From Euonymus europaeus (Eukaryota; Streptophyta; Magnoliopsida; Celastrales; Celastraceae), in assembly GCA_963580455.1 (NCBI GenBank), contig OY756962.1, positions 17,006,001 to 17,070,000 on the forward strand: 64,000 nt of DNA, in the 5' to 3' direction. The notes under the pieces were generated by a model. The model was given only the letters and a program-made list of their open reading frames with translations. It had not been told where the DNA came from and ran no database searches. Positions 11,770 through 22,236 of this stretch are shown one piece after another. A program made the position numbers and the translations under genes. How positions within the stretch are numbered: position 1 is the stretch's first letter; each line of letters begins with the position of its first letter.

Positions 11770-14700
11770 TTTGTCCATTTGTCGTAAAATGTTCATTTTT
11801 TGGCATGGAAATAATCTAGGAAGCTTATACTCATAAATTTAACATAGAAGAACAATAAAAAGTGTACATCGAGCAACTTTGATGGTTCGAAGTTGCTCCA
11901 CACTCCCAATGGAGGAGCTTTTAACAGTTTTGTCCATTTCTCATAGAAAGTTGGTGATTTGTAATCGAAATAATCTTGGAAGATTATACTCGTAAAATTT
12001 GACATAGAAGAACAATAACAAGTGTACACCGAGCAACATTGATGGTCCGAAGTTGCTCAACTCTCTCTATGGAGGAGCTTTTAACGATTTTGTCCATTTG
12101 TCATAGAAGAATGGTGTTTAAGCATCGAAATAATCTAGGAAGCTTATCCTCGTAAAATTTGACATAGAAGAACAATAAAAAGTATATCGCGAGCAACTTT
12201 GTTGGTCCGAAGTTGCTCAACTCTCTCTATAGAGGAGCTTTTAACGGTTTTGTCCATTTGTGATAAAAAGTTGGTGTTTTGGCATCGAAATAATCTTGGA
12301 ACCTTATACTCGTAAAATTTGACATAGAAGAACAATAAAAAGTGTACACCGAGCAACTTTGATGGTCCGAAGTTTCTCAACTCTCTCTATGGAAGAGCTT
12401 TTAACGGTTTTGTCCATTTGTCTTAAAAAGTTCATTTTTTGGCATCGAAATAATCTAGGAAGCTTACACTCATAAAATTTCACATAGAAGAACAATAAAA
12501 AGTGTACATCGAGCAACTTTGATGGTTCGAAGTTGCTCAACTCTCTCTATGGAGGAGCTTTTAACGGTTTTGTCCATTTCTCATAGAAAGTTGGTGATTT
12601 GGAATCGAAATAATATTGGAAGCTTATACTCATAAAATTTGACATAGAATAACAATAAAAAGTGTACACCGAGCACTTTTGATGGTCCGAAGTTGCTGAA
12701 CTCTCTCTATGGAGAGGCTTTTAACGGTTTTCTCCATTTTTCATAGAAGGATGATGTTTTAGCATCGAAATAATCTAGGAAGCTTATACTCGTAAAATTT
12801 GACATAGAAGGACAATAAAAAGAGTATCCCGAGCAACTTTGTTGGTCCGAAGTTGCTCAACTCTCTCTATGGAGGAGCTTTTAACGGTTTTTTCCATTTG
12901 TCATAGAAAGATGGTGTTTTAGCATCGAAATAATCTAGGAAGCTTATACTCGTAAAATTTGACTAAAAAGAACAAAAAAAAGTGTATACCGAGCAACTTT
13001 GTTGGTCCGAAGTTGCTCAACTCTCTCTATGGAGGAGCTTTTAACTGTTTTGTCCATTTGTGATAAAAAGTTGTTGTTTTGGCATCGAAATAGTCTTGGA
13101 AGCTTATACTCGTAAAATTTGACATAGAAGAACAATAAAAAGTGTAGACCGAGCACCTTTGATGGTCCGAAGTTGCTCAAGTCTCTCTATGGAGGAGCTT
13201 TTAACGGTTTTGTCAATTTGTCGTAAAATGTTCATTTTTTGGCATGGAAATAATCTAGGAAGCTTATACTCATAAAATTTAACATAGAAGAACAATAAAA
13301 AGTGTACATCGAGCAACTTTGATGGTTCGAAGTTGCTCCACACTCCCAATGGAGGAGCTTTTAACAGTTTTGTCCATTTCTCATAGAAAGTTGGTGATTT
13401 GTAATCGAAATAATCTTGGAAGATTATACTCGTAAAATTTGACATAGAAGAACAATAACAAGTGTACACCGAGCAACATTGATGGTCCGAAGTTGCTCAA
13501 CTCTCTCTATGGAGGAGCTTTTAACGATTTTGTCCATTTGTCATAGAAGAATGGTGTTTAAGCATCGAAATAATCTAGGAAGCTTATCCTCGTAAAATTT
13601 GACATAGAAGAACAATAAAAAGTATATCGCGAGCAACTTTGTTGGTCCGAAGTTGCTCAACTCTCTCTATAGAGGAGCTTTTAACGGTTTTGTCCATTTG
13701 TGATAAAAAGTTGGTGTTTTGGCATCGAAATAATCTTGGAACCTTATACTCGTAAAATTTGACATAGAAGAACAATAAAAAGTGTACACCGAGCAACTTT
13801 CATGGTCCGAAGTTTCTCAACTCTCTCTATGGAAGAGCTTTTAACGGTTTTGTCCATTAGTCTTAAAAAGTTCGTTTTTTGGGATCGAAATAATCTAGGA
13901 AGCTTACACTCATAAAATTTCACATAGAAGAACAATAAAAAGTGTACATCGAGCAACTTTGATGGTTCGAAGTTGCTCAACTCTCTCTATGGAGGAGCTT
14001 TTAACGGTTTTGTCCATTTCTCATAGAAAGTTGGTGATTTGGAATCGAAATAATATTGGAAGCTTATACTCATAAAATTTGACATAGAATAACAATAAAA
14101 AGTGTACACCGAGCACTTTTGATGGTCCGAAGTTGCTGAACTCTCTCTATGGAGAGGCTTTTAACGGTTTTCTCCATTTTTCATAGAAGGATGATGTTTT
14201 AGCATCGAAATAATCTAGGAAGCTTATACTCGTAAAATTTGACATAGAAGGACAATAAAAAGAGTATCCCGAGCAACTTTGTTGGTCTGAAGTTGCTCAA
14301 CTCTCTCTATGGAGGAGCTTTTAACGGTTTTTTCCATTTGTCATAGAAAGATGGTGTTTTAGCATCGAAATAATCTAGGAAGCTTATACTCGTAAAATTT
14401 GACTAAAAAGAACAAAAAAAAGTGTATACCGAGCAACTTTGTTGGTCCGAAGTTGCTCAACTCTCTCTATGGAGGAGCTTTTAACTGTTTTGTCCATTTG
14501 TGATAAAAAGTTGTTGTTTTGGCATCGAAATACTCTTGGAAGCTTATACTCGTAAAATTTGACATAGAAGAACAATAAAAAGTGTAGACCGAGCACCTTT
14601 GATGGTCCGAAGTTGCTCAAGTCTCTCTATGGAGGAGCTTTTAACGGTTTTGTCAATTTGTCGTAAAATGTTCATTTTTTGGCATGGAAATAATCTAGGA

Positions 14701-16060
14701 AGCTTATACTCATAAAATTTAACATAGAAGAACAATAAAAAGTGTACATCGAGCAACTTTGATGGTTCGAAGTTGCTCCACACTCCCAATGGAGGAGCTT
14801 TTAACAGTTTTGTCCATTTCTCATAGAAAGTTGGTGATTTGTAATCGAAATAATCTTGGAAGATTATACTCGTAAAATTTGACATAGAAGAACAATAACA
14901 AGTGTACACCGAGCAACATTGATGGTCCGAAGTTGCTCAACTCTCTCTATGGAGGAGCTTTTAACGATTTTGTCCATTTGTCATAGAAGAATGGTGTTTA
15001 AGCATCGAAATAATCTAGGAAGCTTATCCTCGTAAAATTTGACATAGAAGAACAATAAAAAGTATATCGCGAGCAACTTTGTTGGTCCGAAGTTGCTCAA
15101 CTCTCTCTATAGAGGAGCTTTTAACGGTTTTGTCCATTTGTGATAAAAAGTTGGTGTTTTGGCATCGAAATAATCTTGGAACCTTATACTCGTAAAATTT
15201 GACATAGAAGAACAATAAAAAGTGTACACCGAGCAACTTTCATGGTCCGAAGTTTCTCAACTCTCTCTATGGAAGAGCTTTTAACGGTTTTGTCCATTAG
15301 TCTTAAAAAGTTCGTTTTTTGGGATCGAAATAATCTAGGAAGCTTACACTCATAAAATTTCACATAGAAGAACAATAAAAAGTGTACATCGAGCAACTTT
15401 GATGGTTCGAAGTTGCTCAACTCTCTCTATGGAGGAGCTTTTAACGGTTTTGTCCATTTCTCATAGAAAGTTGGTGATTTGGAATCGAAATAATATTGGA
15501 AGCTTATACTCATAAAATTTGACATAGAATAACAATAAAAAGTGTACACCGAGCACTTTTGATGGTCCGAAGTTGCTGAACTCTCTCTATGGAGAGGCTT
15601 TTAACGATTTTCTCCATTTTTCATAGAAGGATGGTGTTTTAGCATCGAAATAATCTAGGAAGCTTATACTCGTAACATTTGACATAGAAGGACAATAAAA
15701 AGAGTATCCCGAGCAACTTTGTTGGTCCGAAGTTGCTCAATTCTCTCTATGGAGGAGCTTTTATCGGTTTTTTCCATTTGTCATAGAAAGATGGTGTTTT
15801 AGCATCGAAATAATCTAGGAAGCTTATACTCGTAAAATTTGACTAAAAAGAACAAAAAAAAGTGTATACCGAGCAACTTTGTTGGTCCGAAGTTGCTCAA
15901 CTCTCTCTATGGAGGAGCTTTTAACTGTTTTGTCCATTTGTGATAAAAAGTTGTTGTTTTGGCATCGAAATACTCTTGGAAGCTTATACTCGTAAAATTT
16001 GACATAGAAGAACAATAAAAAGTGTACACCGAACACCTTTGATGGTCCGAAGTTGCTCAA
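11770..16060. repeat. Three copies of a 1,440-bp (9-monomer) higher-order repeat
   Basis: Subtype order and private variants repeat every 1,440 bp. The TCGTAAAATGTTCATTTTTT monomer lies at 11,78x, 13,22x and 14,66x; the GACTAAAAAGAACAAAAAAAAG variant at 12,96x, 14,40x and 15,84x. Copy 1 is about 11770-13209, copy 2 about 13210-14649 and copy 3 about 14650-16060. Copies 2 and 3 share changes absent from copy 1 (for example GTTCGTTTTTTGGGATCG at 13871 and 15311), so they separated most recently. Copy 3 fades out after about 16030. Confidence 0.9.
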
Positions 16061-19000
16061 GTCTCTCTATGGAGGAGCATTTAACGGTTTTGTCCATTTG
16101 TCGCAAAAAGTTCATTTTTTGGCATGGAAATAATCTAGGAAGCTTATACTCGTAAAATTTGATATAGAAGAACAATAAAAAGTGTATCCTGAGCAACTTT
16201 GATGGTTCGAAGTTGCTCCACACTCTCTATGGAGGAGATTTTAACGGTTTTGTCCATTTCTCATAGAAAGTCGGTGACTTGGAATCGAAATAATCTTGGA
16301 AGATTATACTCGTAAAATTTGACATAGAAGAAAAATTAAAAGTGTACACCGAGCAACTTTGATGGTCCGAAGTTGCTCAACTCTCTCTATTGAGGAGCTT
16401 TTAACGATTTTCTCCATTTGTCATATAAAGATGATGTTTTAGCATCGAAATAATCTAGAAAGCTTATACTTGTAAAATTTGACATAGAAGAACAATAAAA
16501 AGTGTATCGCGAGCAACTTTGTTGGTCCGAAGTTGCTCAACTCTCTCTATGGAGGGGCTTTTAATGGTTTTCTCCATTTGTCGTAGAAAGATGGTGTTTT
16601 AGCATCGAAATAATCTAGGAAGCTTATACTCGTTAAATTTGACAAAGAAGAACAATAAAAAGTCTATTCTGAGCAACTTTGTTGGTCCGAAGTTGCTCAA
16701 CTCTCTCTATGGAGGAGCTTTTAACGGTTTTGTTCATTTGTCATAGAAAGATGGTGTTTTAGCATCGAAATAATCTAGGAAGCTTATACTCATAAAATTT
16801 GACATAGAAGAACAATAAAAAGTGTATCGCGAGCAACTTTGTTGGTCCGAAGTTGCTCAACTCTCTCTATGGAGGAGCTTTTAACGGTTTTGTCCATTTC
16901 TCATAGAAAGTTGGTGATTTGGAATCGAAATAATCTTGGAAGCTTATACTCATAAAATTTGACATAGAATAACGATAAAAAGTGTACACCGAGCAACTTT
17001 GATGGTCCGAAGTTGCTCAACTCTCTCTATGGAGATGCTTTTAACGGTTTTCTCCATTTGTCACAGAAGGATGGTGTTTTAGCATCGAAATAATCTAGGA
17101 AGCTTATACTCGTAAAATTTGACATAGAAGAACAATAAAAAGAGTATCTCGAGCAACTTTGTTGTTCCGAAGTTGCTCAACTCTCTCTATGGAGGAGCTT
17201 TTAAGGGTTTTGTCCATTTGTGATAAAAAGTTGTTGTTTTGGCATCGAAATAATCTTGGAAGCTTATACTTGTAAAATTTGACATAGAAGAACAATAAAA
17301 AGTGTACACCGAGCAATTTTGATGGTCCGAAGTTTCTCAACTCTCTGTATGGATGAGCTTTTAAGCGTTTTGTCCATTTGTCGTAAAAAGTTCATTTTTT
17401 GGCATCGCAATAATCTAGGAAGCTTATACTCATAAAATTTAACATAGAAGAACAATAAAAAGTGTACATCGAGCAACTTTGATGGTTCGAAGTTGCTCCA
17501 CACTCCCTATGGAGGAGCTTTTAACGGTTTTGTCCATTTCTTATAGAAAGTTGGTGATTTGTAATCGAAATAATCTTGGAAGATTATACTCGTAAAATTT
17601 GACATAGAAGAGCAATAACAAGTGTACACCGAGCAACTTTGATGGTCCAAAGTTGCTTAACTCTCTCTATGGAGGAGCTTTTAACGATTTTGTCCATTTG
17701 TCATAGAAGGATGGTGTTTTAGCATCGAGATAATCTATGAAGCTTATCCTCATAAAATTTGACATAGAAGAACAATATAAAGTATATCACGAGCAACTTT
17801 GTTGGTCAGAAGTTGCTCAACTCTCTCTATGGAGGAGCTTTTAACGGTTTTGTCCATTTGTGATAAAAAGTTGGTGTTTTGGCATCGAAATAATCTTGGA
17901 ACCTTATACTCGTAAAATTTGACGTAGAAGAACAATAAAAAGTGTACACCGAGCACCTTTGATGGTCCGAAGTTGCTCAAGTCTCTCTATGGAGGAGCTT
18001 TTAACGTTTTTGTCCATTTGTCGTAAAAAGTTCATTTTTTGGCACGGAAATAATCTAGGAAGCTTATACTCATAAAATTTAACATAGAAGAACAATAAAA
18101 AGTGTACATCGAACAACTTTGATGGTTCGAAGTTGCTCCACACTCTCTACGGAGGAGCTTTTAACGGTTTTGTCCGTTTCTCATAGAAAGTTGGTGATTT
18201 GGAATCGAAATAATCTCGGAAGCTTATACTCGTAAAATTTGACATAGAAGAACAATAAAAAGTGTACACCGAGCAACTTTGATGTTCCGAAGTTGCTCAA
18301 CTCTCTCTATGGAGGAGATTTTAACGGTTTTGTCCATTTGTCGTAAAAAGTTTTTTTTTGGCATCGAAATAATCTTGGAAGCGTCTACTCATAAAATTTA
18401 ACATAGAAGAATAATAAAAAGTGTACATCGAGCAACTTTGATGGTTCGAAGTTGCTCAACTCTCTCTATGGAGGGGCTTTTAACGGTTTTCTCCATTTGT
18501 CATAGAAAGATGGTGTTTTAGCATCGAAATAATCTAGGAAGCTTATACTCGTAAAATTTGACATAGAAGAACAATAAAAAGTGTATCCCGAGCAACTTTG
18601 ATGGTTCGAAGTTGCTCCACATTCTCTATGGAGGAGCTTTTAACGGTTTTGTCCATTTCTCATAGAAATTTGGTGACTTGGAATCGAAATAATCTTGGAA
18701 GATTATACTCGTAAAATTTGACATAGAAGAACAATTAAAAGTGTACACCGAACAACTTTGATGGTCCGAAGTTGCTCAACTCTCTCTATGGAGGAGCTTT
18801 TAACGATTTTCTCCATTTGTCGTAGAAAGATGGTGTTTTAGCATCGAAATAATCTAGGAAGCTTATACTCGTAAAATTTGACATAGAAGAACAATAAAAA
18901 TTGTATCGCGAGCAACTTTGTTGGTCTGAAGTTGCTCAACTCTCTCTATGGAGGAGCTTTTAACGGTTTTGTCCATTTGTCATAGAAAGATGGTGTTTTA

Positions 19001-20465
19001 GCATCGAAATAATCTAGGAAGCTTATACTCGTTAAATTTGACAAAGAAGAACAATAAAAAGTCTATCCCGAGCAACTTTGCTGGTCAAAAGTTCCTGAAC
19101 TCTCTCTATGGAGGAGCTTTTAACGGTTTTGTCTATTTGTCATAGAAAGATGGTGTTTTAGCATCGAAATAATCTAGGAAGCTTATACTCGTAAAATTTG
19201 ACAAAAAAGAACAATAAAAAGTGTATACCGAGCAACTTTGTTGGTCCGAAGTTGCTCAACTCTCTCTATGGTGGAGCTTTTAACTGTTTTGTCCATTTGT
19301 GATAAAAAGTTGTTGTTTTGGCATCGAAATAATCGTGGAAGCTTATACTTATAAAATTTGACATAGAAGAACAATAAAATGTGTACACCGAGCAATTTTG
19401 ATGGTCTGAAGTATCTCAACTCTCTCTATGGAGCAGCTTTTAACCGTTTTGTCCATTTGTCGTAAAAAGTTCATTTTTTGTCATCGCAATAATCTAGGAA
19501 GCTTATACTCATAAAATTTAACATAGAAGAACAATAAAAAGTGTACATCGAGCAACTTTGATGGTTCGAAGTTGCTCCACACTCCCTATGGAGGAGCTTT
19601 TAACGGTTTTGTCCATTTCTCATAGAAAGTTGGTGATTTGTAATCGAAATAATCTTGGAAGATTATACTCGTAAAATTTGACATAGAAGAACAATAACAA
19701 GTGTACACCGAGCAACTTTGATGGTCCGAAGTTGATCAACTCTCTCTATGGAGGAGCTTTAAACAATTTTGTCCATTTGTCATAGAAGAATGGTGTTTAA
19801 GCATCGAAATAATCTAGGAAGCTTATCCTCGTAGAATTTGACATAGAAGAACAATAAAAAGTATTTCGCGAGCAACTTTGTAGGTCCGAAGTTGCTCAAC
19901 TCTCTCTATGGAGGAGCTTTTAACGGTTTTATCCATTTCTCATAGAAAGTTGGTGATTTGGAATCGAAACAGTCTAGGAAACTTATACTCATAAAATTTG
20001 ACATAGAATAACAATAAAAAGTGTACACCGAGCAACATTGATGGTCCGAAGTTGCTCAACTCTCTCTATGGAGGGGATTTTAACGGTTTTCTCCATTTGT
20101 CGTAGAAAGATGGTGTTTTAGCATCGAAATAATCTAGGAAGCTTATACTCGTTAAATTTGACAAAGAAGAACAATAAAAAGTCTATCCCGAGCAACTTTG
20201 TTGGTCAGAAGTTGCCCAACTCTCTCTATGGACGCGCTTTTAACGGTTTTGTCCATTTGTCATAGAAAGATGGTGTTTTAGCATCGAAATAATCTAGGAA
20301 GCTTATACTCGTAAAATTTGACAAAAAAGAACAATAAAAAGTGTATACCGAGCAACTTTGTTGGTCCGAAGTTGCTCAACTCTCTCTATGGAGGAGCTTT
20401 TAACCGTTTTGTCCATTTGTCGTAAAAAGTTCATTTTTTGTCATCGCAATAATCTAGGAAGCTTA
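16061..20465. repeat. Diverged satellite up to the transposon
   Basis: About 27 monomers of mixed subtypes with no short clean period. 16590-17500 resembles 10190-11080 in order and in private variants. The last monomers (20281-20465) resemble 19141-19505, and the sequence right of the transposon (22237 onward) continues as 19506 onward does. The transposon therefore sits inside a locally duplicated multi-monomer unit. No gene is seen. Confidence 0.8.
20463..20465. other. Left target-site duplication TTA
   Basis: TTA directly before the left inverted repeat. It is the last part of AAGCTTA of the interrupted monomer and is repeated directly after the right inverted repeat. Confidence 0.88.
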
Positions 20466-20485
20466 GACTAACCACAGCAGTCACT
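20466..20485 (+). repeat. Left terminal inverted repeat
   Basis: GACTAACCACAGCAGTCACT. It pairs with the right end apart from position 6 (A here, T in the right copy's complement). Similarity stops right after this 20-bp stretch. Confidence 0.88.
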
Positions 20486-20551
20486 GGGTAATGGATCTGG
20501 GCTGCAAAATAAAGAGCCAATTTTGGATTTTAGTGAAAATCTAGCCCACAT

Positions 20552-20572
20552 CAGTGACTGGATCAGTCACTG
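20552..20572. repeat. Subterminal palindrome built from the end motif
   Basis: CAGTGACTG, GAT, CAGTCACTG: a perfect 9-bp inverted repeat with a 3-base centre. The right arm and what follows (CAGTCACTGGGT, 20564-20575) is an exact 12-bp copy of 20478-20489 in the left terminus. Subterminal motifs in both orientations are typical transposase-binding arrangements in plant DNA transposons. Confidence 0.8.
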
Positions 20573-20608
20573 GGTTTTGTGGTTTTGCAACAGTAGCACT
20601 GGACTTCT

Positions 20609-20640
20609 CACGTGATACTATTCACGCGCTTTATATTTTT
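20609..20640 (+). promoter_or_regulatory. Promoter-like stretch in the transposon
   Basis: A G-box CACGTG (20609-20614) is followed by a TATA-like TTTATATTTT (20630-20639). A pyrimidine-rich, leader-like segment and a good 5' splice site follow. This order fits a plant RNA polymerase II promoter, but no transcript evidence is available. Confidence is limited because both motifs are short. Confidence 0.4.
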
Positions 20641-20659
20641 TGGAATAAAATAAAACTTA

Positions 20660-20811
20660 ATGTGCGTTCTCTCTCCAAGACTCCTCTAAGACTCCTTGCA
20701 GCAGTTCCGGATCTCTCTCCAAGACGCCATCGCACCAGACCTCCTCTTCCGTTTTCTGTCCATTATCCGGCGAAATAGAGTTCCTTCTTGGTGATCACAC
20801 GTCTCCGCCAG
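20660..20811 (+). other. Putative non-coding leader exon with 5' splice site
   Basis: A C/T-rich segment about 20-30 bp downstream of the TATA-like box, ending in CCAG before GTATGTGCG (donor at 20812-20817). The T-rich intron-like sequence that follows supports a real exon-intron border. It resembles a plant 5' untranslated exon with a leader intron. An ATG at about 20659 opens only a 9-codon frame. An open frame at 20554-20778 starts upstream of the TATA-like box and has no recognisable domain, so I do not call it a gene. The start is approximate. Confidence 0.4.
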
Positions 20812-20965
20812 GTATGTGCGATTGCTGGGTTTTTTTTTGGTGTGCAATGCCCTAGAATCCATGGTGAAGGTTGAGGTATTTTTAATTTTCTCAAAATCTG
20901 TTGGATTAGTTTAATTAGCCTTGTGGAGATGATCTGGAAGAGTATTGTACATGAATTTTGATGCT

Positions 20966-21031
20966 GAGTTGTTACTGAAAATCCATGATTTTTGTTCAGA
21001 GTAGTTATTGTAAATCCATGGTTCTTGTTTT
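20966..21031. repeat. 33-bp imperfect tandem repeat in the transposon
   Basis: Two 33-bp units (20966-20998 and 20999-21031) share GAG-GTTA-TG-AAATCCATG-TT-TTGTT positions, and a partial third starts at 21032. The period divisible by three explains the reading frame with 11-residue repeats on the minus strand at 20763-21077, which is not a gene. Confidence 0.75.
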
Positions 21032-21062
21032 GAGTTGTTACTGGTACTTGCTGATGAGATAG

Positions 21063-21163
21063 TTGATTCAATTTCAATTGAAGTTAATGTTGATTCAAAG
21101 TCTCCTGGTGAACACCCTTTACTGTACCAACAATTATTGATTCAATTTCAATTAAAGTTAATG
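21063..21163. repeat. 27-bp direct duplication in the transposon
   Basis: TTGATTCAATTTCAATTGAA plus GTTAATG at 21063-21089 recurs at 21137-21163 with one G to A change, 74 bp later. It suggests a local duplication inside the element's intron-like part. Confidence 0.8.
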
Positions 21164-21305
21164 CTTCACACAATTAATTGAGGGTGCTACCTCATCAGGC
21201 CCTGGTAATGAGGAGATTTTTCAAGCTATTGATCTTCACGTGTTTATAGCCGCTGTAAACTGCATTGAGGATTTTGTTAGGCTAACTAGTAGCATAAAAA
21301 CCTAG
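21162..21305 (+). pseudogene. Possible remnant coding segment, 47 codons
   Basis: An open stretch without an ATG, bounded by TAA (21159-21161) and TAG (21303-21305). Its conceptual product includes GATSSGPGNEEIFQAIDLHV and then FIAAVNCIEDFVRLTSSIKT, a composition more protein-like than the AT-rich surroundings. A possible acceptor AG lies at 21181-21182; no good donor follows. I do not recognise the family. It may be a leftover exon of the element's own gene, part of a captured host gene, or chance. Confidence 0.25.
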
Positions 21306-21641
21306 GTTTCTTTGTGTGCTGTTTAGGAATTGAACTAGAGATTGAGAACAAAACGTATGAGCTTCGCATTGGATTGATTCCTAAGTGGATAACAAACCTC
21401 TCATGTTTACTACTGAACTACTTTATTTTTTATTGCTTGGGTGCTCTTCATGAATTATACACTCAGTTGGATTAATCTCAGTCTAAAATGAAATTAGTTG
21501 CAATTGTGCAAAAAAAAAAGCGCAACTTTTGTATTCAATCAGTTTTTAATTGCAAATTACATGCATGGTAATCATATTTCCTTTTTATTTGACACATTAA
21601 ACTATAATGCTGATTGTTCTGTACCATACATTAATCTGCAG

Positions 21642-21682
21642 TGGAATCGTTTCATGTCTAAAGAGCTTTCGTTGTCCAAAAA
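21642..21682 (+). other. Putative small internal exon (41 nt)
   Basis: Preceded by a TAATCTGCAG acceptor (AG at 21640-21641) and followed by the consensus donor GTAAGT (21683-21688). In one frame it would encode WNRFMSKELSLSKK before the stop in the intron. The surroundings are T-rich, as plant introns are. It overlaps a 62-codon ATG frame (21498-21686) whose first part is low-complexity and intron-like, so that frame is not called as a gene. Confidence 0.35.
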
Positions 21683-22036
21683 GTAAGTAAAGTTCGTGCT
21701 TTTCATGGGGCTGTTTCAAGTGTTTCTCATAATTTCTTTGGCCAATTTGAGCTAATAGAATCTTTAATAGTCGATAACTATTTCTTCTAGAGCTCTGGTA
21801 GATGATACTTTTTGGATTTTTTTTCTATGTTTTAAGAAAGACAGTAGCTAGATAAAGTAAGAAAATTTGAGCATCCTTGCAAATGTATGTTACATGAAAA
21901 AATATTGCATGATTTGTTTGGCAGACTATTTTTAGAACTCATGAAAATTTCATTATTGCATGAATATATGGAGAAACCAATACTTGAGGATTTGGTACAT
22001 GAATTTTTGTAGGGTATTGAAGCAGAGTTTGTAAAA

Positions 22037-22080
22037 TTTCTTTGATATGGATCCTCAATTTCTTTGATATGGATCCTCAA
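22037..22080. repeat. 22-bp perfect tandem duplication
   Basis: Two identical 22-bp units, 22037-22058 and 22059-22080, each containing CTTTGATATGGATCCTCAA. The lack of differences points to a recent slippage event within the element. Confidence 0.9.
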
Positions 22081-22123
22081 TTTGAGATTGTAGAAATGAA
22101 TATTAAATGATTTAGAGTACAGG

Positions 22124-22141
22124 TTTAGAGTAACTGCTGTG
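22124..22141. repeat. Subterminal copy of the right-end motif
   Basis: TTTAGAGTAACTGCTGTG here matches 22209-22226 (TTTAGAGTGACTGCTGTG) at 17 of 18 bases, in the same orientation, 85 bp inside the element's right end. It could be an extra transposase-binding site or an old false end. Confidence 0.75.
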
Positions 22142-22213
22142 TGCTCTTACTGTTTCAAAAACTGTAAATTGGTGAAAAGTGTATTTTTGCTGGAATTTAG
22201 AGAATCAATTTAG

Positions 22214-22233
22214 AGTGACTGCTGTGGATAGTC
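22214..22233 (-). repeat. Right terminal inverted repeat
   Basis: AGTGACTGCTGTGGATAGTC, whose reverse complement matches the left end at 19 of 20 positions. Confidence 0.88.
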
Positions 22234-22236
22234 TTA
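22234..22236. other. Right target-site duplication TTA
   Basis: TTA directly after the right inverted repeat, followed by TACTCATAAAATTGAACATAG, which is the normal continuation of the satellite after AAGCTTA. Confidence 0.88.

Larger units (their letters stand above)
1..20465. repeat. Left part of ~160-bp HindIII satellite array
   Basis: Head-to-tail tandem array of an AT-rich monomer of about 160 bp. The AAGCTT site recurs at 47, 207, 367, 527, 687 and 846 and then on throughout the block, always in the same orientation. Length differences are mostly 1 to 5 bp. Recurrent conserved pieces are AAGCTTATACTC, GAACAATAAAAAGTGTA, the GAGCAACTT/AAGTTGCTC dyad and the block running from CTCTCTATGGAGGAGC to TTTTGTCCATTT. 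Subtypes differ mainly in the 45 bp upstream of the HindIII site and in the base run after GTGTA. There is no gene in this stretch. The array ends at 20465 only because a transposon is inserted there. The family is not one I recognise; it is clearly not the Arabidopsis 180-bp type. Confidence 0.98.
20466..22233. mobile_element. Non-autonomous TIR DNA transposon, PIF/Harbinger-like
   Basis: A 1,768-bp non-satellite segment with 20-bp terminal inverted repeats. The left end, GACTAACCACAGCAGTCACT (20466-20485), matches the reverse complement of 22214-22233 at 19 of 20 bases. It is flanked on both sides by TTA, and removing the element plus one TTA restores the normal satellite AAGCTTATACTC. This is seen directly. 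A 3-bp TTA duplication is typical of PIF/Harbinger. CACTA elements also make 3-bp duplications and have subterminal repeats, but start CACTA, whereas this starts GACTA. Subterminal copies of the end motif lie at 20564-20575 and 22124-22141. No transposase reading frame is present. The interior looks like a promoter, leader exon and introns, so it is either an internally deleted element or one that captured part of a host gene. Only one copy is in the window. Confidence 0.88.

Noticed and set aside
51..20000. Dozens of 70-79-residue minus-strand reading frames, with recurring LLFFYVKFYEYKLPRLF
   Set aside because: They repeat every 160 bp with the satellite, span about 1.5 monomers, end because 160 is not a multiple of 3, and change with every satellite indel. 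They show no coding-type conservation and no promoter. The same applies to those between 22.5 and 64 kb, including the longer ones at 13104-13469, 14544-14909 and 32810-33196.
20554..20778. 74-residue plus-strand frame in the transposon
   Set aside because: It starts upstream of the TATA-like box, has no recognisable domain and stops before the putative 5' splice site. Most likely it is leader sequence open by chance.
20763..21077. 104-residue minus-strand frame with repeats of the NKNHGF type
   Set aside because: Produced by a 33-bp imperfect tandem repeat in intron-like DNA, a period divisible by three.
21832..22080. 82-residue minus-strand frame
   Set aside because: Low-complexity Ser/Asn/Cys-rich product that starts in the 22-bp tandem duplication; no domain.
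20466..22233. Interpreting the non-satellite segment as a relic of ordinary host DNA between two arrays
   Set aside because: The inverted ends, the TTA duplication and the exact restoration of the monomer show it was inserted into a continuous array.
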